Assembly: GCF_020906275.1 (NCBI RefSeq)
Contig: NZ_CP086727.1
Span: forward strand, 3,465,001-3,529,000
Reading direction: 5' to 3'
DNA: 64,000 nucleotides
Source: Parasphingorhabdus litoris DSM 22379
GTDB taxonomy: Bacteria > Pseudomonadota > Alphaproteobacteria > Sphingomonadales > Sphingomonadaceae
The position numbers and the translations under genes are program-made. Below are positions 53,961-63,163 of this stretch, piece after piece. A model generated the notes under the pieces. The model saw nothing but the letters and a program-made list of their open reading frames with translations, searched no databases and was not told where the DNA came from. Position 1 is the first letter of the stretch; each line of letters starts with the position of its first letter.

Positions 53961-55550
53961 AGGTGGTGGCGCGAAGACCGGGGATGCAGGCCCCAACGGG
54001 ATTTCAAATGCCACCCAAACCATGATGAGCGCCAATCCAGCTCCGAGCAGCCACAGCGCATAGGGCAACATCATAGCGGTCAAATTGCCGATGCCGAAAT
54101 CCTTGTTCCAGCGCTGGCAGAAGATCAGGATAAGCGGGAAATAGACCATTAGCGGCGTGATGATATTGGTTGCACTGTCACCCACACGATAAGCGGCCGT
54201 GGTGGTTTCCGCGCTAACCCCGATGAGCATCAGCATCGGCACCAATATCGGTGCAAGCAGCGCCCATTTGGCACTGGCCGAACCGACAAACAGGTTCATC
54301 ACCGCCACGAATATGACCACCAAAGCGAGCAATATCGGCGCAGGTAGATCAAGGCTTTGCAGGATTTCGGCGCCGTGGACGGCTGTGATCAGGCCGAGAT
54401 TGGACCAGCTGAACATTGCGACAAAATGCGCGACCATGAAGGCAAGGACGAGGAAATAGGCCATGTCCGCCATGCTGTCGCTCATCATTTTCACAAGATC
54501 ACGATGGGTTGTGATATTGCCAACGCCTTTGCCATAGGCCCAACCGGCGAGCAGGAAGAGCAGAAAAAATCCGGCGACCAGCGACTGATAAAAGGGCGTG
54601 AACTGTGCCTCTGCCGACGCCGTTTCATCAATCAGCGCCGTACCAGGGCCGAAGGTCATCAGCAGCCAAAGCGCTATTACCCCCAGTGTCGCGAGACCAG
54701 CAAAGCGCAGGCCGCGTTTCTCCCCCGCATCAAGTGGGCGATCTTGGGTTTCCTCATCCGATTCAGCGCTGTCGGGAAGATTAGCGCTGGGGTTGATCGA
54801 ACCGCTATAGGTCCCCAGCCGCGGCTCGATAATCCGGTCGGTCACATACCAGATGACCGGCAGGAACACGAAAGTCATCACAAAGATAAAATACCAGTTG
54901 CCCGCAATATTGGCCTCCCAGCCGACAAAGACCGTTTCGGCGGCGGCCTGGGTGATGCCGAATAACAGTGCATCAAGCTGACCTGGGAATAGGTTTGCAG
55001 AAAACCCGCCTGATACCCCGGCAAAGGCCGCAGCAATCCCGGCCACGGGGTGCCGGCCAGCCGCCGCAAAGATAATGCCTGCCAGCGGGATCAGTACGAC
55101 ATAGGCGGCATCAGCGGCCAGATTTCCGAGCATCGCCACGAGCGCTACGATCGGCGTAAGCAATATCGTCGGTGCATTACGCACACCGGCTCTCATCGCC
55201 GTGCCAAACAGGCCGGATCGCTCAGCCACACCGGCACCCAGCATCACCACAAGCACATAGCCAAGCGGATGGAAATGGGTAAAGGTCTTGGGCATCTCCA
55301 CCCATAACCGCCTGATATTTTCCGCCGAAAACAGGCTGTTTGCCGCAATCACCCTACGCTCACCCGTTTCGGGATCCATTTCGATCGGGTGGACAGCGGA
55401 CCATCCCAGCAAGTCCGCAACAACTGACAAAGCGACAACAAACAGGATCAGGTAGAAAAACAGAAAAACGGGATCGGGAAGCTTATTACCAGTCCGTTCG
55501 ATCCAACCGAAAAAACCAGTATTTAGGCTTTGTGTTCCGCCATTTGTCAT
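53946..55550 (-). CDS. AbgT-family transporter
   Basis: The 534-residue polytopic membrane protein has about 11-13 hydrophobic segments. AbgT-family motifs include AFAGVSGGFSANLFPGQLDALLFG near 170 and FVGSASAKWALLAPILVPMLMLIGVS near 440, with PLMVYFPLILIFCQRWNKDFGIGNLTAMMLPY. Members import p-aminobenzoyl-glutamate or export sulfonamide-type antimetabolites (family knowledge), and which of these applies here is unknown. Its 3' end overlaps the S9 peptidase 3' end by 15 bp. Confidence 0.93.
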   Translation of the reverse strand: MTNGGTQSLNTGFFGWIERTGNKLPDPVFLFFYLILFVVALSVVADLLGWSAVHPIEMDPETGERRVIAANSLFSAENIRRLWVEMPKTFTHFHPLGYVLVVMLGAGVAERSGLFGTAMRAGVRNAPTILLTPIVALVAMLGNLAADAAYVVLIPLAGIIFAAAGRHPVAGIAAAFAGVSGGFSANLFPGQLDALLFGITQAAAETVFVGWEANIAGNWYFIFVMTFVFLPVIWYVTDRIIEPRLGTYSGSINPSANLPDSAESDEETQDRPLDAGEKRGLRFAGLATLGVIALWLLMTFGPGTALIDETASAEAQFTPFYQSLVAGFFLLFLLAGWAYGKGVGNITTHRDLVKMMSDSMADMAYFLVLAFMVAHFVAMFSWSNLGLITAVHGAEILQSLDLPAPILLALVVIFVAVMNLFVGSASAKWALLAPILVPMLMLIGVSAETTTAAYRVGDSATNIITPLMVYFPLILIFCQRWNKDFGIGNLTAMMLPYALWLLGAGLALIMVWVAFEIPLGPASPVFAPPPSGGA

Positions 55551-55665
55551 AGAGCCTGATCCCCACCACGTTGAAATTTAAAGCTATTCATAGCCACGCG
55601 TGCACGACTATGGTCAAGAATAATGGTGTTTGATTGATAATGTCTATTGATGAACCGAACATGGC

Positions 55666-56280
55666 TTAGTCATCAAAAGCCGCCCATATTTTGCGCAACC
55701 CTTCCGGCTTTTCCATCCTTCGTAGCGCATCCAAAGTTTGCGCCAGATCGAGGCGATAATAGGCGACAGTGCCTTCGCTTCGCATTATCTCCGCCCCCAG
55801 CGCAGCTATCAGGCGGGCAGCCTTTTTATTTTCCCGCAACACTGCGATATCAAGCTTGTCGATCCCCTGTTCCACACAGTTGCTGAACAGGGCAGCGATC
55901 AAGGCCCGCGATACGCCTTTGCTCTGATAGTCATCAAGCACGGCAATGGCGAATTCACCTCGCTTTGAGTCTTTCTCATCCCGGATCGCATGCGCAGCGG
56001 CAATGGGTGGATGGTCATCCAGATCCAGATTGACCACGCCCCAGGCGATATGGTTGACACCATCCACCGCCGACAATTGCTCGACTACCGATGGTGGAGC
56101 TACTTTAAAGCTGGAGAAAAAACGCAAATAGCGGGAGCGATCGGACAATTCCATGATCCCGCGCTCAATCTTGTCTTGATCGGACGGATGAATCGGGCGC
56201 AGGCACACCTCCATACCAGAGCGCAGCTTTGTCACAATCGCACAGGGCAGTTCGGGTTCAGTCTCAACGGGTTCTGGCAT
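55666..56280 (-). CDS. GNAT acetyltransferase
   Basis: The 204-residue protein has a GNAT fold with VRPxH-like start LRPIHPSDQDKIERGIMELSDRSRYLRFF, an EFAIAVLDDYQSKGVSRALIAAL acetyl-CoA loop and an ENKKAARLIAALGAEI end. The N-terminal segment is like that of Pat/AcuA-type and acetyl-CoA synthetase-regulating GNATs, but the full Pat architecture is absent. It is divergent from the class II aldolase gene, with about 190 bp between starts. Confidence 0.8.
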   Translation of the reverse strand: MPEPVETEPELPCAIVTKLRSGMEVCLRPIHPSDQDKIERGIMELSDRSRYLRFFSSFKVAPPSVVEQLSAVDGVNHIAWGVVNLDLDDHPPIAAAHAIRDEKDSKRGEFAIAVLDDYQSKGVSRALIAALFSNCVEQGIDKLDIAVLRENKKAARLIAALGAEIMRSEGTVAYYRLDLAQTLDALRRMEKPEGLRKIWAAFDD

Positions 56281-56468
56281 GGATGTTCTGTTTCAAGGGA
56301 AGGGGTATCGCTCGCTACTTACCAAATATAGCGTTCCTTTGATAGAAATACCGGTTGGAAACGCCCGCAACAGCGACTGCACTGTAGTAAAAAAAGCTGT
56401 CCCATGCGGCCAAGACTATGCCAATATGGGTTTAACAGTTTGAACCGATTCTATGAGGAGAGATAGTG

Positions 56469-57311
56469 ATGGCTACCGCAGTAAATGATACCGGCAGCGC
56501 GATGCAGGTTGATGCCGGGTTTAACATTCCTGATCCGACTACAATTGACCGGCTCGAAGGCAAAGTCTCTGACGTCGAATGGAAATTGCGCTGCGACCTG
56601 GCCGCAACCTATCGGCTATGCGCAATGCATGCCTGGACCGATCTGGTCTTCACCCATATCTCGGCGCGCTTGCCCGATGAAGATGGCGAAGAACGCTTCC
56701 TGATCAATCCCTATGGTGTGATGTTTGACGAGATGACCGCCAGCTCGCTGGTCAAGATCGATTTGGAAGGCAATATCAAACAGGATACGCCCTATTTTAT
56801 CAATCCCGCCGGTTTCACCATTCACAGCGCGGTTCATAGCGCGCGCGAAGATGCCGGCTGCGTGATCCATGTCCACACGCCTTATGGTATTGCGGTCTCG
56901 GTTCAGAAAGAGGGGCTGCGTCGCTACACGCAGTTCTCCATGCAGGTGCATGAGGATCTCGCCTATCATGATTATGAAGGTATCGCGCTGGATCTCGATG
57001 AGCGCGAGCGCCTGATCGCGGACGTGGGCGACAAGAACCTGCTAATCTTGCGCAATCATGGCACATTGACCGTTGGCAAAAATTGCGCGCTCGCCTTTCT
57101 GCGCATGTATTTCCTTGAAAATGCCTGCAAGACCCAGATCCTGGCGCAAGCCGTGGGCGGCGAGGAGCATTTGCATGAGGAGCCGGAAGATATGGGTCAG
57201 CGTGTACATCAGCAAACCGCGCCTGCCTTCATGCCGGGTCTGGGCGACAATCTTGTCTGGCCGGGCCTGATGCGCAAATTGAACCGGACCAATCCCGGCT
57301 TTGACCACTAA
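56469..57311 (+). CDS. Class II aldolase/adducin-family protein
   Basis: The 280-residue protein has the class II aldolase domain (about 40-240). FTHISARLPDEDGEERFLINPYG, HSAVHSAREDAGCVIHVHTPYGIAVS (metal His pair) and NLLILRNHGTLTVGKNCALAFLRMYFLENACKTQ are present. GAGGAG is 8 bases before ATG 56469. Such proteins are zinc aldolases or adducin-like proteins without known substrate. It lies 80 bp upstream of murA. Confidence 0.87.
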   Translation: MATAVNDTGSAMQVDAGFNIPDPTTIDRLEGKVSDVEWKLRCDLAATYRLCAMHAWTDLVFTHISARLPDEDGEERFLINPYGVMFDEMTASSLVKIDLEGNIKQDTPYFINPAGFTIHSAVHSAREDAGCVIHVHTPYGIAVSVQKEGLRRYTQFSMQVHEDLAYHDYEGIALDLDERERLIADVGDKNLLILRNHGTLTVGKNCALAFLRMYFLENACKTQILAQAVGGEEHLHEEPEDMGQRVHQQTAPAFMPGLGDNLVWPGLMRKLNRTNPGFDH

Positions 57312-57391
57312 GCGACAGGCGCGTTTGTAACTTTACCGCGATGATGGTTGCTGTCCCTTGCACGGCGGCTCATTTTCGCTAAACCGTCGCG

Positions 57392-58675
57392 ATGGATATT
57401 ATCTCTATACGCGGCGGCAAAAAGCTGTCTGGCATCATCCCGATTTCTGGCGCCAAGAACAGCGCCTTGACGCTTTTGCCCTGCGCGCTGCTGACGGACG
57501 AGCCGGTCACCTTGCGCAACCTGCCGCGCTTGGCCGATGTCGACAGTTTCGGCCATTTGCTCAACCAGCTTGGCGTTTCGACCACCATCGAAGGCGCGCG
57601 GCCCGAAGATTTCGGCCGGGTGATGACACTGAAAGCCGGCAAGATTACCTCGACCGAAGCGCCTTATGACATTGTCCGCAAGATGCGCGCTTCTATCCTG
57701 GTCCTGGGACCGTTGCTGGCGCGCGCCGGTGAGTGCCGGGTATCGCTGCCTGGCGGCTGCGCCATCGGTAACCGCCCAATCGATCTGCATCTCAAAGCAA
57801 TTGAGGCACTGGGCGCGGTGATTGAAACCACCAGCGGTTATGTGACCGCGCGGCAGCCCGATGGTGGTCTGCCTGGCGGTGAGTTTACCTTTCCAGTTGT
57901 GTCGGTTGGAGCCACCGAAAACGCATTGATGGCGGCGGTGCTCGCCAATGGCGAAAGCCGATTGAAAAATGCAGCGCGAGAACCTGAAATTGTCGATCTG
58001 TGCAACATGCTGGTCGCTATGGGCGCAGAGATTGAAGGCATTGGATCATCCGACCTCACCATCCACGGCGTAGAGCGCCTGCATGGCTGCACCTACAGGG
58101 TCATGGCAGACCGGATCGAGGCGGGCAGCTATGCTTGCGCAGCCGGCATTACCGGTGGTGAGGTCGATCTAGTCGGCGCCAAGGCGGACGAGATGGAAGC
58201 AACCTTGGCTGCGCTCACCGAAGCTGGATTGCATATCGAACCTTATAACAAGGGCATCAAGGTAGCGGCCAATGGAGCGCTAAAGCCACTGACTTTGGAA
58301 ACCGCACCTTATCCTGGTCTTGCCACTGATATGCAGGCGCAGTTGATGGCGATGCTATGCATGGCCGACGGTGCCAGCGTCCTGACAGAGACCATTTTCG
58401 AGAACCGCTATATGCATGTGCCAGAACTCAACCGGATGGGCGCGGATATCGAGACCAAGGGCCGCACCGCCGTGGTCCGCGGCGTCAAGAAAATGACCGG
58501 CGCGCCGGTCATGGCGACAGACCTGCGTGCGTCCATGAGCCTTGTCATTGCAGCCCTCGCTGCCGAAGGGGAAACCCAGTTGCAGCGCATCTACCACCTT
58601 GATCGCGGATATGAACGGCTGGAAGAAAAACTGGCGGCGGTCGGGGCAGACATAGAACGCATTAGCGGCGACTAG
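57392..58675 (+). CDS. murA: UDP-N-acetylglucosamine 1-carboxyvinyltransferase
   Basis: The 427-residue enzyme carries out the first committed step of peptidoglycan synthesis. The catalytic Cys123 lies in [15 protein letters not shown], so the enzyme should be fosfomycin-sensitive (family knowledge). [13 protein letters not shown] and [13 protein letters not shown] are diagnostic. The frame is intact and of normal length. Confidence 0.97.
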   Translation: MDIISIRGGKKLSGIIPISGAKNSALTLLPCALLTDEPVTLRNLPRLADVDSFGHLLNQLGVSTTIEGARPEDFGRVMTLKAGKITSTEAPYDIVRKMRASILVLGPLLARAGECRVSLPGGCAIGNRPIDLHLKAIEALGAVIETTSGYVTARQPDGGLPGGEFTFPVVSVGATENALMAAVLANGESRLKNAAREPEIVDLCNMLVAMGAEIEGIGSSDLTIHGVERLHGCTYRVMADRIEAGSYACAAGITGGEVDLVGAKADEMEATLAALTEAGLHIEPYNKGIKVAANGALKPLTLETAPYPGLATDMQAQLMAMLCMADGASVLTETIFENRYMHVPELNRMGADIETKGRTAVVRGVKKMTGAPVMATDLRASMSLVIAALAAEGETQLQRIYHLDRGYERLEEKLAAVGADIERISGD

Positions 58676-58732
58676 ATCTCTATTTCCTAGCACTTATGGC
58701 AGCTTGCATGTCGGGCGCTTTTACCGTGTAAT

Positions 58733-58752
58733 CTCTCCTGTAAAGAGGAGAG
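58733..58752 (+). promoter_or_regulatory. Hairpin covering the ribosome site of the P450 cluster's first gene
   Basis: CTCTCCT (58733-58739) pairs perfectly with AGGAGAG (58746-58752) around GTAAAG. The right arm is the Shine-Dalgarno sequence of the gene starting at 58762, so in RNA the stem would hide the ribosome site. Confidence 0.4.
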
Positions 58753-58761
58753 GATGAGTCC

Positions 58762-59172
58762 ATGTTTTCAGGACCAATAGAAGACCGGTTGGCAATCCGG
58801 GAGTTACACGACACCTATTGCGATGCAGTGTTACGCACAGACCCCGATGATTGGGGCGCGCTTTGGACGGAAGATGCCGTCTGGTCACTGATGGGCACCG
58901 AAGTTGTCGGGCGCGAGAATATCGTCAACCTTTGGAATGGCGCGATGAGCCAGTTTGATGCGGTCAGCTTTCTCGGCATTCCAGGCAGCCTGGAAATCAC
59001 CGGTGACACCGCCACAGGCCGATACCAAACCCACGAGATTCTAGTCGAAAATGGTGAGCCGCGCATTGCCGGTGGTCGCTATGATGACGAGTTCGTCAAG
59101 ATAGATGGCCGGTGGTTGTACAAGAAACGCATATTCAATGTGGTCGCTCAGCTCGGCGGGCAGAAGCTTTAA
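58762..59172 (+). CDS. SnoaL-like / NTF2-fold protein
   Basis: The 136-residue protein begins EDRLAIRELHDTYCDAVLRTDPDDWGALWTEDAVWSLMG, the SnoaL_4/NTF2-like pattern found in scytalone dehydratase and aromatic-ring hydroxylating beta-subunit relatives. It ends with YDDEFVKIDGRWLYKKRIFNV. It is the first gene of a tight plus-strand run (NTF2, ABM, P450, SDR; gaps of 15-21 bp) and is probably an isomerase, dehydratase or binding protein of that pathway. Confidence 0.8.
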   Translation: MFSGPIEDRLAIRELHDTYCDAVLRTDPDDWGALWTEDAVWSLMGTEVVGRENIVNLWNGAMSQFDAVSFLGIPGSLEITGDTATGRYQTHEILVENGEPRIAGGRYDDEFVKIDGRWLYKKRIFNVVAQLGGQKL

Positions 59173-59187
59173 GGGGGAATTTGGAAC

Positions 59188-59529
59188 ATGGCGAAAATAT
59201 TGATAGCGGCGCATATTGATGTGGATCCGGCAACACGCGAAGAATGTTTGAAAAAAGCGCAGCCCTATATTGATGGCGCGCTAAGTCAGGAAGGTTGCTT
59301 ATGCTATAGCTGGTGTGCGGACATGCATAACCCCGCCCGTATCGAAGTGTTTGAGGAATGGACCGACGAAGAGGCCCTCGCGCAGCATTTCAAAGATGTC
59401 CATTATGCCAGCATGCTTGCTCATATCGGCAAGTTCGGCCTGACCAATGCCGTCAGCGCAAAATATCGCGTGGATGCAGAGGGCCCGGTTTATAACGCGG
59501 AAGGCGTGCCAACACCTGCCTTTGATTGA
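59188..59529 (+). CDS. ABM-domain (antibiotic biosynthesis monooxygenase-like) protein
   Basis: The 113-residue protein is a single ABM/dimeric alpha-beta barrel domain: ILIAAHIDVDPATREECLKKAQPYIDGALSQEGCLCYSWCADMHNPARIEVFEEWTDEEALAQHFK. These small proteins are cofactor-free quinol or anthrone monooxygenases or their relatives. It lies 15 bp after the NTF2-like gene and 21 bp before the P450 gene, in the same operon. Confidence 0.85.
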   Translation: MAKILIAAHIDVDPATREECLKKAQPYIDGALSQEGCLCYSWCADMHNPARIEVFEEWTDEEALAQHFKDVHYASMLAHIGKFGLTNAVSAKYRVDAEGPVYNAEGVPTPAFD

Positions 59530-59550
59530 ACCCCCAACAGGAATGAAGAC

Positions 59551-60798
59551 ATGAACGAAGCGGTTTCAAAATCCCTATTTCAACCAGACATACTGGTTGA
59601 CCCGTTTGACTTTTACGAAGAGCAGCGCGCCAAAAGCCCCGTCTTTCAGGATCAGGCGAGCGGTGCTTATGTCGTGCTTGATTATGACCTGATCTCTGAA
59701 GCCGTCGGCCGGCTGGATGATTTTTCCAATAACTTCAATGCGCTGCTGTCGGGCGGTAAATCGGAAGAAGAGCTTGCGAATGACGAGGAATTGCAAGCCA
59801 TACAGGCGGAAGGATGGCCACAGGTCAACACGCTGCTGACCGCCGATCCGCCGGTCCATACCCGGTTTCGCAAGCTCGTCAATCTCGCTTTCTCCATGCC
59901 CAAGGTGAACAAGCTGGAAGACAGCATCAGGGCCATGTCAAACGAGCTGATCGATAATTTTATCGACAAGGGCCAATGTGAGTTCATGGAGGAATATGCC
60001 ATTCCTATGCCGGTCCGCACCATCGCTGTGCAGCTGGGACTGGACGTGGCCGATGCCGATACCATCAAACGCTGGACCAATGCCTTTGTGGATCGGCTGT
60101 CCGGCATGATGACCCGCGAACGACAATTGGAAACCGAGCGCGAAGTGGTCGAATATCAACACGCCCTCAAGGCCAATATGGATGCGCGCCGGAAAGAGGC
60201 GAAGAATGATATTCTCTCCGATCTTGTCAATGCGCAGGTGGATGGTGAGCGGCCGCTGGATGATGCAGAATCGCTTTCCATTGTTCAGCAGCTGATGGTC
60301 GCGGGCAATGAAACCACCACAGCGGCGCTGGGCGAAGGTCTGCGCCTGTTTGCGACCAACCCGGATCAATATAAAAAGATTCAGGACGACCCGTCGCTTA
60401 TTCCCAATGCCGTCGAAGAAGTGCTGCGCCTATCAAGCGGGTCTTCCGGTATCTGGCGTGTGATGCACCGGGATGCGGAACTCGGCGGTGTCATGCTGCC
60501 CAAGGGCGCGATGGTGATGATGCGCTATCATGCCGCCAATCGTGATCCCAAGCAGTTTGAAAATCCCAATACATTTCAGGTCGATCGCAAAAATGCGCGG
60601 ACTCACCTCGCCTTTGGCAAAGGCATTCACATGTGCGTTGGTAACATGTTGTCGCGCAAGGAAATGACCGTATCCTTCCAGCAATTTGCCGAGCGTATCG
60701 ACAATATCCGGATACAGGAAGGCGCTGAACTGACTTATCCGCCCAACATGATGTTGCGCGGACTGACCAATCTGCCGCTCACTTTTGACAAACGCTGA
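59551..60798 (+). CDS. Cytochrome P450
   Basis: The 415-residue soluble class I-type P450 has the I-helix AGNETTT from residue 251 (oxygen activation), an EExLR pair near 289-292 and the heme-ligand Cys362 in FGKGIHMCVG. There is no membrane anchor. No ferredoxin or ferredoxin reductase gene is adjacent, so electron partners must be encoded elsewhere. Steroid, terpene or aromatic substrates are all possible. It sits between an ABM monooxygenase and an SDR. Confidence 0.95.
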   Translation: MNEAVSKSLFQPDILVDPFDFYEEQRAKSPVFQDQASGAYVVLDYDLISEAVGRLDDFSNNFNALLSGGKSEEELANDEELQAIQAEGWPQVNTLLTADPPVHTRFRKLVNLAFSMPKVNKLEDSIRAMSNELIDNFIDKGQCEFMEEYAIPMPVRTIAVQLGLDVADADTIKRWTNAFVDRLSGMMTRERQLETEREVVEYQHALKANMDARRKEAKNDILSDLVNAQVDGERPLDDAESLSIVQQLMVAGNETTTAALGEGLRLFATNPDQYKKIQDDPSLIPNAVEEVLRLSSGSSGIWRVMHRDAELGGVMLPKGAMVMMRYHAANRDPKQFENPNTFQVDRKNARTHLAFGKGIHMCVGNMLSRKEMTVSFQQFAERIDNIRIQEGAELTYPPNMMLRGLTNLPLTFDKR

Positions 60799-60819
60799 TA
60801 ACAGACAAAGGGCGAAACT

Positions 60820-61590
60820 ATGGGGATGATGGACGGAAAAGTGGCGCTGATTTCCGGCGGCGCGGAAGGCATTGGCGGCACGGCTGCACAGCGTTTTGTT
60901 GAGGAAGGCGGGTCCGTCATGCTCGGCGATATCCAGCTGGAAAAAGCTGAGGCCCATGCGGCGGACCTTGGCGACCGCGCGGCTGCGGTCGAGCTGGATG
61001 TCCGCGATCTGGATCAGTGGGAAGCCGCGGTTGCCGCAACCAAGGAGAAATTTGGCAAGATCACCACCCTGTTCAATGTCGCGGGCATTTCCGAGCCTGG
61101 TTCCGTGGACGAGGTCGATCTCGACAGCTGGAACCGCACCATCGACATTAATCTGCATGGCACCTTTAACGGATGCCGGGTCGCGCTGCCGGCCATAATC
61201 GACAGCGGCGAAGATGGTACGATCGTCAATATCGGGTCGATGTTGGCCATGCGCCCGGGCGCGCAATTTGCTGCTTATTGCGCCAGCAAGGCCGCGGTGA
61301 CATCGCTCAGCAAATCCCTTGCCCTGCACTGCGCGGCGGAAAAATACCCGGTCCGCGTTAACACCGTGCATCCCGGTGCAATTGATACGCCGATGTATCA
61401 ACGCTATCTCGCCGCTTATCCCGGATCGTATGAAGAGGCAGTGGAAGTATTTAACCGCAACCATCCAATCAACCGGGTTGGCCTGGCAACCGAAGTTGCC
61501 GATGCAATGCTATGGCTGGCCAGCGATGCCAGCAGCTTCACCACCGCGAACGATATTACCGTGGACGGGGGCGGTAGCTACCGGGAATAG
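60820..61590 (+). CDS. Short-chain dehydrogenase/reductase (SDR)
   Basis: The 256-residue classical SDR has SGGAEGIG at 12-19, NVAG at 86-89, Ser140 and Tyr153/Lys157 (YCASK), then NTVHPGAIDTPMY. Asp37 favours NAD(H). It follows the P450 by 21 bp and likely oxidises the alcohol produced by it. Confidence 0.9.
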   Translation: MGMMDGKVALISGGAEGIGGTAAQRFVEEGGSVMLGDIQLEKAEAHAADLGDRAAAVELDVRDLDQWEAAVAATKEKFGKITTLFNVAGISEPGSVDEVDLDSWNRTIDINLHGTFNGCRVALPAIIDSGEDGTIVNIGSMLAMRPGAQFAAYCASKAAVTSLSKSLALHCAAEKYPVRVNTVHPGAIDTPMYQRYLAAYPGSYEEAVEVFNRNHPINRVGLATEVADAMLWLASDASSFTTANDITVDGGGSYRE

Positions 61591-61638
61591 TGAAGAGCGT
61601 CGTGGGTTGCTTTATTCAGCGATTGCCCTGAAACCCAC

Positions 61639-61716
61639 TCGTCATTCTGAACTTGTTTCAGGATCTCCCTAAGGCTTGGCGGCTCGCCAGATCCTGAAAC
61701 AAGTTCAGAATGACGA
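61639..61716. repeat. Perfect 28-bp inverted repeat
   Basis: Arms 61639-61666 and 61689-61716 are exact reverse complements (left arm begins TCGTCATTCTGAACTTG), separated by 22 bp. It is a large stem-loop in the convergent gap after the SDR gene. The sequence style is that of interspersed extragenic palindromes in sphingomonads. Confidence 0.85.
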
Positions 61717-61746
61717 ACAAGACAAAGTCTCGCGCACCACCATAAA

Positions 61747-61770
61747 AAGGGGCGGCCGAAGCTGCCCCTT
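61747..61770 (-). terminator. Rho-independent terminator of the lipoprotein gene
   Basis: AAGGGGCGGC and GCTGCCCCTT form a 10-bp stem (one G-T pair) around a CGAA loop. Read on the minus strand, it is followed by TTTTTAT, so it should terminate the gene ending at 61826. The plus strand lacks the T-run. Confidence 0.75.
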
Positions 61771-61825
61771 CCTTCTGCCAGATTAGTGAAATGCGAAAAT
61801 CTGGCGTCGGTAATCTGTGTAAAAT

Positions 61826-62575
61826 CTAGCGCCCGTTGCTCGCAACGATATCAACAACCGATCCGCCACCGGCGCGCTTGTTGAGTGTGATCACATAAGC
61901 GCCATCGTCATTTGCCCGAACACCGCCCAAAACATGCTCGCTGCCGCGCAGCAGATATTCCGCACTATAGCCGCCGCGTTTGGCCTGGGTGTAATAATAG
62001 TCGACGACATTCTTGATCGGGCTAGCCGTAGAGAAGCTCACCACCCGAATGTCGCATAGGCCGCCATCAACACCGGCGGCTTCTTTCACATTGGCCTTGG
62101 GATAGATCGGGAATTCCGGTGGCATCCGGTTAGCCCAGCCCATATCATAGCTTAGCTTCTGATCGCATGTGCCTTTGCCGCGCTGCGCCTGTGCCTTTGC
62201 GCCCAGGGTCATGCCCTCGGACCCGTCACAGCTGGAGCATTCATCGTCCGATGTCATGTTGCGCGGCTTGGGTGCACTGAGCATCTTGCCTTCAAACTGG
62301 GCGGTTGCATAAGCTTTGCCACCGTCCGGCGGAACTTTGCCATCAACCGGGCCATTAGCACCGCGGATCGCATTGGTGTTGGCCTGATCGGTCAGATTAG
62401 GGTCAACCAATATCTGGTCTTCCAGCGCATCTTTCATGGCTGGGTCGGCGGTCAGATTGTCATCCAACTCCGCCAGTTCCGCTTCATTCCCTTCGTTGCT
62501 ACCACAAGCCGCGAGAGTCAGCGGCAAGGTGAATGCCGTTGCTGTCAGCAAGAGGGAACGGGATAGATAAGTCAT
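61826..62575 (-). CDS. Predicted lipoprotein, unknown function
   Basis: The 249-residue product starts at ATG 62575 behind CAGGAGC. It has a lipoprotein signal ending LTLAAC (Cys about residue 24), then an acidic low-complexity stretch and a Cys-containing part (ECSSCDGSEG). The C-terminal globular domain contains PPEFPIYPKANVKEAAG and VVDYYYTQAKRGGYSAEYLL. Similar lipoproteins occur in sphingomonads with no assigned role. Confidence 0.78.
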   Translation of the reverse strand: MTYLSRSLLLTATAFTLPLTLAACGSNEGNEAELAELDDNLTADPAMKDALEDQILVDPNLTDQANTNAIRGANGPVDGKVPPDGGKAYATAQFEGKMLSAPKPRNMTSDDECSSCDGSEGMTLGAKAQAQRGKGTCDQKLSYDMGWANRMPPEFPIYPKANVKEAAGVDGGLCDIRVVSFSTASPIKNVVDYYYTQAKRGGYSAEYLLRGSEHVLGGVRANDDGAYVITLNKRAGGGSVVDIVASNGR

Positions 62576-62689
62576 GCAATATGCTCCTGAATATGCGGGC
62601 ATAATTGCACCAAAAAGCGTTAATTTTCTGTTAGGAAATGTGGTTAAACCGGCAATCTTCCGTTAACCAACTGTCCCATTTTGGGATTC

Positions 62690-63127
62690 TCAGCCAAAAC
62701 CATCGGGACCGTCCAGTTCACCAAATCGAATCAGCCGCGATGTCAAAACCGCTGCCTGACGATTGACGACCGCTTTCTGATAGTCGGGATCGGTGACCAT
62801 TTCCAAAAACGCACCGCTATTCGGGTAGCGCGCGATGAACGAAGCATCCCATTGCTTGTCATCGGGACCAATCACCATTGCTTCCATCTTCCCGCGCCAG
62901 ATGATCGTCCCGCCAACCCGCTTGAAAATCGGTCCGCTGGTCTTGCCATATTCTTCATAGGCGCGTGCACCGCTCCAGCCGTGCGCGGCATTGGGATGGT
63001 CGTCGGGATATTGGGCATGCTCGTGGAAGCGCAACAGGTTGAGCATATTGATCGGCACATCGCGGGGCAACGCCTTGAACGCATCAAAATGTTCCCGTGT
63101 CGGATCCAGATACCTGTCTTCCGCCAT
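62690..63127 (-). CDS. DUF1330-family protein
   Basis: The 145-residue protein has the small dimeric alpha-beta barrel of DUF1330: PINMLNLLRFHEHAQYPDDHP, KRVGGTIIWRGKMEAMVIGPDDKQWDASFIARYPNSGAFLEMVTDPDYQKAVVNRQAAV. These proteins are related to ABM-type oxygenases, but activity is unknown. It follows the GNAT gene by 36 bp and is probably co-transcribed. Confidence 0.83.
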   Translation of the reverse strand: MAEDRYLDPTREHFDAFKALPRDVPINMLNLLRFHEHAQYPDDHPNAAHGWSGARAYEEYGKTSGPIFKRVGGTIIWRGKMEAMVIGPDDKQWDASFIARYPNSGAFLEMVTDPDYQKAVVNRQAAVLTSRLIRFGELDGPDGFG

Positions 63128-63163
63128 ATGCCTGTTCTCCTTTATACCCCGTTTGCGCCGAGC

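Noticed and set aside
60433..61464. 343-codon minus-strand frame across P450 and SDR genes
   Set aside because: It is antisense to two well-supported genes.
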